This document shows positions 35,852-44,357 of a DNA stretch of 53,690 nucleotides, piece after piece. Below the pieces are notes generated by a model. The model made no database searches and had not been told where the DNA came from. It saw only the letters and a program-made list of their open reading frames with translations. The position numbers and the translations under genes are program-made. The stretch covers positions 1 through 53,690 of the forward strand of contig CAJOPH010000074.1 in NCBI GenBank assembly GCA_905236805.1. The letters are read 5' to 3'. Origin of the DNA: an uncultured Eubacterium sp. GTDB lineage: Bacteria > Bacillota > Clostridia > Lachnospirales > Lachnospiraceae. Position 1 is the first letter of the stretch. Each line of letters opens with the position of its first letter.

Positions 35852-37681
35852 ATGCAGTTACTTAAATTCATTACCTGTGGAAGCGTTGACGACGGAAAGT
35901 CCACCTTGATAGGGCATATGCTCTATGATGCAAAGCTTATTTTCGCAGATCAGCAAAGAGCCTTAGAGCTGGATTCTAAGGTGGGATCGGCGGACGGAAA
36001 GATAGATTATGCCCTTTTGCTTGACGGCCTTATGGCAGAAAGGGAGCAGGGGATTACCATAGACGTGGCGTTTAGGTATTTTTCAACGAAAAACAGGTCA
36101 TTTATAGTGGCAGATACCCCTGGGCATGAAGAGTATACCAGGAACATGGCGGTGGGTGCATCCTTTGCAGACCTTGCCGTGATACTGGTAGATGCCTCAA
36201 AGGGCCTTTTGGTTCAGACCAAAAGGCATACAAGAATCTGTGCATTGATGGGCATCCGTCATCTGGTATTTGCCATTAACAAGATGGACAAAGTTGATTA
36301 TGACAGCGATAAATTTTATCAGATCCGAAAGGATATAAGGGTGATGATGGCAGACTTTGAATATGATTCATTGGCCATTATTCCCGTGTCGGCTAAAAAG
36401 GGCGACAATGTCACCAAAAAATCCGCTAATATGGCGTGGTATAGGGGTCTTTCCCTTTTGGATCATCTGGAAAGGATAGATACGGAAAAAACAGAAGACC
36501 GGAATGAGGGATTCGTACTTCCGATACAAAGGGTGTGCCGCCCGAATCAGGATTTCAGGGGGTTTGAGGGAGAAGTCGCCCATGGAGAAATAAAAATAGG
36601 AGATGAGGTGGAAGTCCTTCCGTCCGGGCAAAAGGCAAATGTTTCATCCATTCTGATAGCGGGCAGACAGGAAGAGGTTACGTCCAAGGGACACCCATCT
36701 ACTATTTGTCTGGACAAGGAAATAGATATATCCAGGGGATGTGTGATGGTCAGGGATTTTGAGCTTCATACCGGCTCTGAGTTTGTGGCGGATCTCTTAT
36801 GGATGGATGAAAAAAACCTTGTGGAGGGGAGAAATTATTTCCTTAAACTTGGGACCTTCACCTGCCCCGCCACGGTATCCTCCATCAATTACTTGGTGGA
36901 TGTGAATTCAGGGGAGCACAGGGAGGCAGAGTCTTTATCTAAAAATTCTTTGGCATCCTGTGACATCATGGCGGGGGCTCCTTTGGTATTTTCGGAGTTT
37001 GATACAAGCAGGAAACTGGGCTCTTTTATTTTGATTGACAGGATCACTTATTCCACGGCGGCCTGCGGCGTCATAAGGATGGCCAAAAAGGACCAAAGAA
37101 ACTTAACCTACCACCGGATGGACATAAACAGGAATCTGCGTGAGGAGGCACTGAACCAAAAGGCCCTGACCCTTTGGTTTACGGGTCTTTCCGGGGCTGG
37201 AAAATCCACCGTGGCAAATGCCCTGGAGGCCAGGTTGTTTGCGCTTGGAAAACATACGATGCTCCTTGATGGGGATAATGTGCGCCTGGGACTAAATAAA
37301 AACCTTGGGTTTACGGAGGCAGACAGGTCGGAGAATATACGAAGAATCGCGGAGGTTTCAAAGCTCTTAAACGATGCGGGTATTATGGTTATCTCCTCGT
37401 TTATTTCGCCCATGGTTTCAGACAGGAGAAATGCGCATGAAATAATAGGGGATTCATTTCTTGAGGTTTATATTTCCACATCCCTGGAAGAGTGTGAAAG
37501 AAGGGACGTAAAGGGGCTTTATAAAAAGGCAAAAAGTGGGGAGATTTCAAACTTTACGGGAATATCGTCTCCTTATGAAGTGCCGGAGCACCCTGATATA
37601 TCCATAGATACACAGGATAAGACGGTGGAAGAGTCCGTAAATATGATAATGGAAAAACTAAAGGAAACAGGCTATATCTAA
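35852..37681 (+). CDS. CysN-CysC fusion: sulfate adenylyltransferase GTPase plus APS kinase
   Basis: The 609-aa protein fuses the CysN GTPase (about 1-420; GSVDDGKST P-loop and DTPGHEEYTRN G3 motif) to an APS kinase (about 435-609; GLSGAGKST P-loop and SSFISP). With CysD it makes APS, then PAPS. Such fusions (NodQ-like) are known in sulfation systems. The window holds no PAPS reductase (CysH) or sulfite reductase, so PAPS may serve sulfotransfer rather than assimilation. Confidence 0.92.
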   Translation: MQLLKFITCGSVDDGKSTLIGHMLYDAKLIFADQQRALELDSKVGSADGKIDYALLLDGLMAEREQGITIDVAFRYFSTKNRSFIVADTPGHEEYTRNMAVGASFADLAVILVDASKGLLVQTKRHTRICALMGIRHLVFAINKMDKVDYDSDKFYQIRKDIRVMMADFEYDSLAIIPVSAKKGDNVTKKSANMAWYRGLSLLDHLERIDTEKTEDRNEGFVLPIQRVCRPNQDFRGFEGEVAHGEIKIGDEVEVLPSGQKANVSSILIAGRQEEVTSKGHPSTICLDKEIDISRGCVMVRDFELHTGSEFVADLLWMDEKNLVEGRNYFLKLGTFTCPATVSSINYLVDVNSGEHREAESLSKNSLASCDIMAGAPLVFSEFDTSRKLGSFILIDRITYSTAACGVIRMAKKDQRNLTYHRMDINRNLREEALNQKALTLWFTGLSGAGKSTVANALEARLFALGKHTMLLDGDNVRLGLNKNLGFTEADRSENIRRIAEVSKLLNDAGIMVISSFISPMVSDRRNAHEIIGDSFLEVYISTSLEECERRDVKGLYKKAKSGEISNFTGISSPYEVPEHPDISIDTQDKTVEESVNMIMEKLKETGYI

Positions 37682-37700
37682 AAAACCAAGGTGGTGTCAT

Positions 37701-39431
37701 ATGAAAGTTTACAATATTGACGATTCCAAATGCAACGACTGCCAGAAATGCGTGAGGTCATGCGCGGTAAAGAGCCTCAGGGTCTTAGACCACCATGTGA
37801 ACATCATGCCCAATTTCTGCATAGACTGCGGGCACTGCATGGATGTTTGTCCGCAGAAGTGCTTTGCCTTTGAGAGCGACATTGACAAGATAAAGAGCTT
37901 TGTAAGGCAGGGCAAAAAGGTGATAGCATCGGTGGATGCCGTCTACCCCGGTATTTTCCCCTACGAATCAGGCAAACTGGTGTCGGCCTTGAAAAAGCTT
38001 GGATTTTATTCCGTAAGGGAGACTGCGGAGGCTTTTTCATATGTCACCGATTACTATGACCATCTTTGTGAAAATGATGACAATGACAATGTGATAAGCT
38101 CATTTTGTCCATCCGTGGTGGAACTGGTGGAAAGATATTATCCCGAGGTTCTTCCTTCCCTGGCTTGCGTCATTACACCCATGGCGGCCCATGGGAGGGC
38201 CCTAAAAAAAATGTTTGGTAGAGATGCTTTGGTCTGTTACATCTCACCTTGTACGGCCCACAGGATGGAATCTGATGATGAGGCAAGCATAGAGGGTGTG
38301 GTTTCATTTCCCCAGATATTGGAATGGGCAAAGGAAGAAAATATAGACATCCCTTCCCTGGAAGAGGCTTCTTTTGACAACAAAGACCCCCTTTCAAACC
38401 GTCTTTATCCGGTAAGCTCCGGGGTAGTGAGGCGCATGAGCCTCTATCCCCACAAGAAGGAAAGGCAGATGATATCCATAAACGGTGTACATAACTGCCG
38501 TGAGGTCCTTCACAGCATAAAGAAGGGATATGTGCACAACACATTTTTAGAGCTTCACGCCTGTGCAGGGGGATGCTGCAACGGAGCCTGCATTACTAAA
38601 AACAGGGGAACCGCTTTCAGGACGGGGGTTCTGGTGGATGAAAATGCCAACAGGGGTGTCGTGGATATTGAAAAAGTACTTTCACCCGATGAGGTGGAAA
38701 GAAGCTTTACGGACAAAAAAATAAACCGGATAGAGCCTAAAGAAGAAGAGATAATGAAGATGATGGAGATCATAGGAAACATCTCACATTCCGTTCCCCT
38801 TGACTGCGGTGCCTGTGGTTACAATACCTGCAGGGCAAAGGCCATATCCATGATACACGGAAAGTCCCCCAAGACCATGTGCCTTATGTATTCTTTTGAG
38901 AAAGCACGCTCCATGTCAAACCTGGTGATGGACAATACCCCTAATATCATCATGATCATAGACAGTGAGCTTAGGGTAAAGGAATTTAACAGAAAGGCGG
39001 AGGAGATATTCAGGATTTCAAAGAATGAGGCGATGAGCATGTATATCTTTGATTTCGTGGAAGAGACATCTGACTTTGATAAGGTATTTAGGGATCATAA
39101 CAACCTGATCCGCCAAAGGAGGCAGTGGAAGTCAAAAAATATGACGGTCCTTGTCACGGCCATTTATGTCAGTGCCACGGACTGCATACTGACCATAATA
39201 GAGGATGTTTCGGACGAGGAAAAGCACAGGGAGTACGTCATGAACCAAAAGCTCCATACCGCCCAGACGGCCCAGGACATCATAGAAAAGCAGATGAGCA
39301 CGGCGCAGGAGATTGCGGGACTCTTGGGGGAGACGACGGCCCATACAAAAGTAATTCTTACAAAGCTAAAGGACTTCATAATGATGGACGAGGATTCCAT
39401 CAGGGAGGATGGCGATGGCATTATCGATTGA
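37701..39431 (+). CDS. Sensory-type [FeFe]-hydrogenase domain protein with PAS
   Basis: The 576-aa protein carries two N-terminal [4Fe-4S] motifs (CNDCQKC, CIDCGHC), an [FeFe]-hydrogenase-like catalytic domain, an Fe-S motif (CGACGYNTC about 395) and a PAS domain (about 415-495). The three H-cluster loops are recognisable: SSFCPSV (C136), ISPCTAHRME (C184) and LHACAGGCC (C288, C292), so all four H-cluster Cys are kept. The first Cys of TSCCP, which relays protons in active hydrogenases, is Phe here. Sensory group C hydrogenases look like this. It overlaps the phosphatase gene by 17 nt, so the two likely form an H2- or redox-responsive pair. Confidence 0.85.
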   Translation: MKVYNIDDSKCNDCQKCVRSCAVKSLRVLDHHVNIMPNFCIDCGHCMDVCPQKCFAFESDIDKIKSFVRQGKKVIASVDAVYPGIFPYESGKLVSALKKLGFYSVRETAEAFSYVTDYYDHLCENDDNDNVISSFCPSVVELVERYYPEVLPSLACVITPMAAHGRALKKMFGRDALVCYISPCTAHRMESDDEASIEGVVSFPQILEWAKEENIDIPSLEEASFDNKDPLSNRLYPVSSGVVRRMSLYPHKKERQMISINGVHNCREVLHSIKKGYVHNTFLELHACAGGCCNGACITKNRGTAFRTGVLVDENANRGVVDIEKVLSPDEVERSFTDKKINRIEPKEEEIMKMMEIIGNISHSVPLDCGACGYNTCRAKAISMIHGKSPKTMCLMYSFEKARSMSNLVMDNTPNIIMIIDSELRVKEFNRKAEEIFRISKNEAMSMYIFDFVEETSDFDKVFRDHNNLIRQRRQWKSKNMTVLVTAIYVSATDCILTIIEDVSDEEKHREYVMNQKLHTAQTAQDIIEKQMSTAQEIAGLLGETTAHTKVILTKLKDFIMMDEDSIREDGDGIID

Positions 39432-40590
39432 TATTTCTTACAAGAGCCTGTTTCATTTTGGGGAAGAGCTTTGTGGGGATATGGTGGAAATAACAAAGTC
39501 CAAAGACTCCAGGATACTCATCCTCGCAGACGGTATGGGGAGCGGTGTAAGGGCAAACATATTTGCAACCATGAGCTCCAAGATCCTTGGCACGCTGCTC
39601 AGTGAGGGGCTTCCCATAGATGAGGCGGTAGATACCCTGATAAAGACCCTGCCGGTATCCAGCGTAAACGGGGTCGCATATGCGACATTTTCACTGATGC
39701 AGGTATTTGATGACGGGAGCGCATATGTAGTGGAATATGACAATCCCCTTTGTATCTGTATCAGGAACCATGAATTGTTTTCCCTTCCATTCATTGAAAG
39801 GGAAATCTCGGGAAAGATCATAAGGGAGTGCAGGTTCAATGTAGAGGTGGGGGACACATATCTTTTCATGAGCGACGGAGCCATCTACTGCAGCGCGGAT
39901 GGCATCATGGATCTTTCCTGGGACAGGGATTCAGTGGCGGCTTATGCACTAAAATGTGAAAAAAAGACCAAATCGGCGGCACATCTGTCGGTCATGGTGG
40001 TGGATGCGTGTAACGACCTTTATGTGGGAGTACCAAAGGATGATACCACGGTAGCGTGCGTAAGGATACGCCTGGAAAAGAGGGTCAATGTGCTTACGGG
40101 AACACCCCAGGATATGTCAAAGGATGCCGGGATGGTAAAGGATTTTTATTCATCCGAAGGAATGAAGATAGTAAACGGCGGATCTACCAGCGACATGGCC
40201 GCCCGGGAGCTGGGAAAGCAGATACGTACCGACCCTTCCACGAAGGACGGAAGGATTCCTCCCATGTCCTATATAGAAGGGGTGGATATAGTTACGGAAG
40301 GGGTGGTGACCCTCCAGCACGTGCTAAGGCTCATGGATATCTATAGAAAGGGAGAATTCAGCGAAGAATTTTTTGACGAGCTGGAGAAAAATAACGGTGC
40401 TTCCAAGATTACCGAATGTCTCATAGACGACTGCACCAAGGTATGTTTCTTCGTGGGAGGATCCCAAAAGGGCGCTGATACCGATGATGAACTTTTGGAG
40501 TATGGGATCCCGGAGAGAAAGATACTGGTAGGGCGCCTTAAGGAGATGCTGGAAGATCTGGGAAAGGAAGTAGAGATAAGGTACTATTGA
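39415..40590 (+). CDS. SpoIIE-type PP2C serine/threonine phosphatase
   Basis: The 391-aa protein has a PP2C/SpoIIE phosphatase domain (ILADGMGSGVRANIFATMSS near the start) and a C-terminal extra domain of about 120 residues with an unknown role. ATG 39415 follows GGGAGG, better placed than ATG 39409. The overlap with the hydrogenase-like sensor implies coupled expression. Such phosphatases usually act on an anti-anti-sigma factor; no candidate is in the window. The last codons lie in a 14-bp tandem repeat. Confidence 0.85.
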   Translation: MALSIDISYKSLFHFGEELCGDMVEITKSKDSRILILADGMGSGVRANIFATMSSKILGTLLSEGLPIDEAVDTLIKTLPVSSVNGVAYATFSLMQVFDDGSAYVVEYDNPLCICIRNHELFSLPFIEREISGKIIRECRFNVEVGDTYLFMSDGAIYCSADGIMDLSWDRDSVAAYALKCEKKTKSAAHLSVMVVDACNDLYVGVPKDDTTVACVRIRLEKRVNVLTGTPQDMSKDAGMVKDFYSSEGMKIVNGGSTSDMAARELGKQIRTDPSTKDGRIPPMSYIEGVDIVTEGVVTLQHVLRLMDIYRKGEFSEEFFDELEKNNGASKITECLIDDCTKVCFFVGGSQKGADTDDELLEYGIPERKILVGRLKEMLEDLGKEVEIRYY

Positions 40591-40630
40591 TAAGGTGCTT
40601 TTGATATGGTACTTTTGATATGGTACTTTT
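40575..40630 (+). repeat. Four tandem 14-bp repeats at the phosphatase stop
   Basis: GATAAGGTACTATT, GATAAGGTGCTTTT and two GATATGGTACTTTT copies follow without gap. The first covers the last codons and stop of the phosphatase. The others lie in the short gap before the convergent gshA. Confidence 0.8.
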
Positions 40631-40639
40631 TCTGTACCC

Positions 40640-42019
40640 CTACATCCCGGCAAAATCCTTTATGATGTCTTCTTTTTTATCTCCTTTTTCCAGCCTGTCC
40701 ACCATCTTTCGCGCAGGGGATACGAGGGTCTTCGAGCGCTCCTTCAGACCGTCCAAAAATACCTCTTCACCCAGTCCCCTTTCCTTCAGTCCTTCCTCAG
40801 ACAATGCTATCACCTTGCCGCAGAGTGCCCTAAGGCCGTCTAAGTCTATGAAGGACGGCCATTTTTTTCCATTAAGGATCTTACGCAGTTCCCCTGGGGA
40901 ATAGCCGTGGTGGTAGATGCTTAAGTCTTCTTCCAATATACGGATGAGGTCTTTGGTCTTATCCATCAGCCCCAGGTGGAAGGCCGCCACGGAGAATGTG
41001 TCATGGAAGGGCTGGGTACAGCAGCTCCTGAATTCTATGGTGCCCCTGTAGGTAAGGTCTTCGAATTTATATGTGCGGAGGTGTTTTAAGTCATCTTCGG
41101 CAGGAACTATATCCATTGGAGTGTATACACCGTCCTCATAATATTCCGCATGGATCTTGTCCTTGAAGAAATATTCACATATGGGAATAGGCTTAAAGTG
41201 CACGTAGTGGCCATTCCTTTCGGTACAGAATATGCTGGTTCTTTCTATGTAGTCCAAAAATTCATCCTTTGATTCAGGAATCTTTTCAAATATACCGATG
41301 TTATGGGGGTTTATGCCATGGGTGGAGTTTTCCCAGAAAAGATCCCTCACGCACAGGAGGTCCGGAACCTCAGGCATGTAGGAATTTGCGAAAAGGACCG
41401 CCTTTACGGGCTCTGCCAGGGTAAAAGCCTTTACAGTCTCTATCAGGTGTTCCCCGTCCACGTCCATCTGCACCTGTGACGCACTGGCATAGGTCGCAAA
41501 ATCATAATAAGGATGAAGGTACATGGGGTATTTCCAGTCCCTCCCACGCAAAAGAAAGCCCTCAAGCATCTGGTAACGGGGTACAGGGAGAAAATCCTTC
41601 CTGTTGACGTGGTAGTTTGGATTTATGCCAAAGCCGCTTAGGATGTGTCCTTCTTCCAAAAAACGCCCGTTGAGGAAGCCGATATATTCCTCAAAACGCT
41701 CCTTCAGGGGGAAAATGGATTCTTCTTTTCCAAATGAAAATTCGATATTGTTGTACGAGCAGTCAAAGGAAATGTTGTCGCCCGTATTATCGTCCGTGGC
41801 AGAGTAGCAGATGCCGAATTTATCATAGCCTGCGGGGGAGAATCCATATTCCTCAATGAATTCCCAGGCTATTTTCTTTGCAATCTCCTGATCTGTTGCG
41901 TCCCCCGAAAGGCGGATGATGGGTATTTCTATTTCAGCGCCTATGTAGCGCTTTTCCATGTGTTTTGTGGGCTCAAAGTATTTTTGGTAAAGAAGATCCC
42001 TTAGTCTGTCGGATGTCAT
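40640..42019 (-). CDS. Glutamate-cysteine ligase (GCS2/GshA-like)
   Basis: The 459-aa protein has the GCS-like fold signatures (GAEIEIPII near 27-35, EFSFGKEES near 90 and GTIEFRSCCTQP near 355). It would join Glu and Cys to gamma-glutamylcysteine. No gshB is adjacent, so the end product may be gamma-glutamylcysteine or the second step may be elsewhere. GGAGGT precedes the start. It faces the phosphatase run convergently. Confidence 0.82.
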   Translation of the reverse strand: MTSDRLRDLLYQKYFEPTKHMEKRYIGAEIEIPIIRLSGDATDQEIAKKIAWEFIEEYGFSPAGYDKFGICYSATDDNTGDNISFDCSYNNIEFSFGKEESIFPLKERFEEYIGFLNGRFLEEGHILSGFGINPNYHVNRKDFLPVPRYQMLEGFLLRGRDWKYPMYLHPYYDFATYASASQVQMDVDGEHLIETVKAFTLAEPVKAVLFANSYMPEVPDLLCVRDLFWENSTHGINPHNIGIFEKIPESKDEFLDYIERTSIFCTERNGHYVHFKPIPICEYFFKDKIHAEYYEDGVYTPMDIVPAEDDLKHLRTYKFEDLTYRGTIEFRSCCTQPFHDTFSVAAFHLGLMDKTKDLIRILEEDLSIYHHGYSPGELRKILNGKKWPSFIDLDGLRALCGKVIALSEEGLKERGLGEEVFLDGLKERSKTLVSPARKMVDRLEKGDKKEDIIKDFAGM

Positions 42020-42052
42020 AACGGATGTACCTCCCGATTAATTTGATATACC

Positions 42053-42081
42053 ATGATATCATTTTTCCGGTTTTTTGTAAA
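42053..42081 (-). promoter_or_regulatory. gshA promoter
   Basis: On the minus strand, TTTACA (plus 42076-42081) and TATCAT (plus 42053-42058) are 17 bp apart. Confidence 0.6.
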
Positions 42082-42194
42082 ACATGTATTTTTTGGAATG
42101 AGTTATAATCAAAAATTATAAGAAGGCGCAGATTTGTTTTACCCACGCCCCAAGGGGCGGGGTATTCTCCGTTCGTGATAAATAAACAGTGATA

Positions 42195-42223
42195 TTGAAT
42201 TTTTGTTTGTTGTCTGATATAAT
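42195..42223 (+). promoter_or_regulatory. miaB promoter implying a leaderless mRNA
   Basis: TTGAAT (42195-42200) and TATAAT (42218-42223) are 17 bp apart. The predicted start is at or next to the A of miaB's ATG (42230). An in-frame TGA lies just upstream, so the start cannot move up. Confidence 0.65.
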
Positions 42224-42229
42224 AGAATA

Positions 42230-43615
42230 ATGGAAGATCAGGAAATTTACATAAACGAGCTGAGAAAATATGCAGACGCCTTGAAGTTAAAGCTTGGGCG
42301 CCCCCTGTATTATAACGTTGTGACCTTCGGATGCCAGATGAATGCCCATGATTCGGAAAAATTAAGGGGAATATTGGAAAGGGCAGGCTATATTGAAGGA
42401 AATACCGAAGAGGAAGACGTAGTCATCTACAATACCTGTACCGTCAGGGAGAATGCAAACAACAGGCTCTACGGTCATATCGGAAGGCTTCGTAGCGCAA
42501 AAGAAAAAAATCCACATATGATCATAGGAATCTGCGGATGCATGATGCAGGAAAAAGATGAAGTAGAAAAGATACAGAAGAAATATCCATATGTGGATAT
42601 GATATTCGGGACGCACAACCTTACCCATTTTGCCGGGATAATGGTTGAAAAGACAGGTCATACAGGAACATTGGTAACCCTTTTAACAGATGACAATTCA
42701 AAAGTAATAGAGAATGTTCCGTCCAAGAGAAAGTATCCTTTCAAGTCAGGTGTGAACATAATGTACGGCTGCAACAATTTTTGCACCTACTGCATAGTGC
42801 CCTACGTAAGGGGAAGGGAATACAGCCGCCCCAAAGAAGAGATATTGGAAGAGATTAAGAGGTTGATAGATGACGGTGTGGTAGAGGTCATGCTGCTTGG
42901 GCAAAACGTAAATTCATACGGAAAGACGTTTCATCCATCCGTTCCCTTTCATGAGCTTCTTTGGGATGTCACTAAAATAAACGGCATAGAGAGGATAAGG
43001 TTTATGACCTCACACCCCAAGGATCTAAGCGATGACTTAATAGACGTAATGGCAGCTTCTCCCAAAATATGCCCTCACCTTCATCTGCCCCTTCAGTCGG
43101 GAAGCACGAGGATATTAAAAAAAATGAACAGACATTACACGAAGGAGTCATACCTTGAACTTGCGGAAAAGATAATAAAAAAAATACCGGACATCTCCCT
43201 TACCACGGATATCATGGTGGGCTTTCCGTCGGAGGCGGAAGAAGATTTTCAGGATACCATGGATGTGTGCAGGGAAATAGGCTTTGATTCCGCGTTTACG
43301 TTTATTTATTCAAAAAGGCATGGGACGCCTGCGGAAAAAATGGAAGATCAGGTGCCGCAGCCTGTGGTAAAAGAGCGGTTTGACAGGCTTCTTAAGCTGG
43401 TTCAGGAAAAGGCTGGCGAAAAAGCTTATCTTCTGGAAGGAAAGACCGAAAAGGTTTTGGTGGAGATGAAAAACAATGATCCTTCCCTTGTAACGGGAAG
43501 GCTCCCAAACAATTCCGTGGTTCATTTCAGGGGCAATGAAGACCTTATCGGAAAGATAGTGGATGTAAGGCTCGTTGAGTGTAAAGGGTTTTACTATATG
43601 GGCGAGAGGGTATAG
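42230..43615 (+). CDS. miaB: tRNA-2-methylthio-N6-dimethylallyladenosine synthase MiaB
   Basis: The 461-aa radical SAM enzyme adds the methylthio group at A37 of tRNAs. It has the N-terminal Fe-S cysteines (FGCQMN, NTCTVRENA, GICGCMMQ), the radical SAM motif CNNFCTYC and a C-terminal TRAM domain. No Shine-Dalgarno is visible before the ATG, consistent with the leaderless promoter geometry. ruvA follows after 38 nt. Confidence 0.95.
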   Translation: MEDQEIYINELRKYADALKLKLGRPLYYNVVTFGCQMNAHDSEKLRGILERAGYIEGNTEEEDVVIYNTCTVRENANNRLYGHIGRLRSAKEKNPHMIIGICGCMMQEKDEVEKIQKKYPYVDMIFGTHNLTHFAGIMVEKTGHTGTLVTLLTDDNSKVIENVPSKRKYPFKSGVNIMYGCNNFCTYCIVPYVRGREYSRPKEEILEEIKRLIDDGVVEVMLLGQNVNSYGKTFHPSVPFHELLWDVTKINGIERIRFMTSHPKDLSDDLIDVMAASPKICPHLHLPLQSGSTRILKKMNRHYTKESYLELAEKIIKKIPDISLTTDIMVGFPSEAEEDFQDTMDVCREIGFDSAFTFIYSKRHGTPAEKMEDQVPQPVVKERFDRLLKLVQEKAGEKAYLLEGKTEKVLVEMKNNDPSLVTGRLPNNSVVHFRGNEDLIGKIVDVRLVECKGFYYMGERV

Positions 43616-43653
43616 AACCTTATGTCAATATGAACACGTAAGGGGTGTGAAAT

Positions 43654-44262
43654 ATGTTTGCATTCATACAGGGAACAGTGGTTGAGGTGGACATTGATTC
43701 CATTGTGCTGGAAAATAACGGAATAGGTTACCGTATCTATATGCCGGTGCCATCATTTGAGGGATTCCTTTCGATAGGGGAAAACACAAAGGTTTATACG
43801 GTCCTTAGCGTTAGGGAAGACGGAATGAGTCTTTACGGATTCAGGACAAAGGATGAGCTTTACATCTACAAGCTCCTCATAGGAATAAGCGGAATAGGAC
43901 CCAAGGCGGCCATATCCATTTTGTCATCCGTCCCTTCAGGGGAATTCAAGATGGCGGTGGTAATGGGAGATGATAAAAAACTATCAAAGGCGCCCGGCAT
44001 AGGAAAAAAGAGTGCCCAGAGGATAGTACTCGAACTTAAGGATAAGTTTGATATAAATGACTTTGCCGGCTTATCCGACGGAATGGAAGAAATAGTACCG
44101 GCGGAGGAAACGAAGGTACCTTCCGAAACCGTAGAAGCCCTCTGCGCGCTTGGGTATGGCAGGCAGGAAGCCTTGGCCGCGGTCAGGCAGGCAAAGATTA
44201 CCGAAGGGATGGATGTGGAGGATGCCTTAAGAAAGGCGCTGTCGGAACTTAGTATACTATAA
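43654..44262 (+). CDS. ruvA: Holliday junction branch migration protein RuvA
   Basis: The 202-aa protein has the OB-fold N-domain (FAFIQGTVVEVDIDSIVLENNGIGYRIY), two helix-hairpin-helix motifs (LIGISGIGPKAAISILS, then APGIGKKSAQRIVLELK) and the C-terminal RuvB-binding domain. RuvB is not next to it, unlike the usual ruvAB arrangement. Its stop overlaps a potential ATG (TAATG). Confidence 0.95.
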   Translation: MFAFIQGTVVEVDIDSIVLENNGIGYRIYMPVPSFEGFLSIGENTKVYTVLSVREDGMSLYGFRTKDELYIYKLLIGISGIGPKAAISILSSVPSGEFKMAVVMGDDKKLSKAPGIGKKSAQRIVLELKDKFDINDFAGLSDGMEEIVPAEETKVPSETVEALCALGYGRQEALAAVRQAKITEGMDVEDALRKALSELSIL

Positions 44263-44273
44263 TGATGCACACG

Positions 44274-44343
44274 AACCGGCAAGGAGTGCTGCCTGAAGGA
44301 AGCTCCGGTTCGGCGCAAAAGGAAACGAATAAATTCGTTTCCT
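44274..44343 (+). repeat. Two inverted repeats between ruvA and the glycanase
   Basis: GAACCGG (near 44274) with CCGGTTC (near 44305), and GGAAACGAAT (44321-44330) with ATTCGTTTCC (44333-44342). They suggest a structured non-coding leader, so the glycanase probably starts downstream of them. Confidence 0.45.
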
Positions 44344-44357
44344 ATATGAGGTCTTAT

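Noticed and set aside
42144-42170. GC-rich hairpin (GCCCC/GGGGC) near miaB as a terminator
   Set aside because: No T-run on either side; gshA reads away from it, so it has nothing to end.
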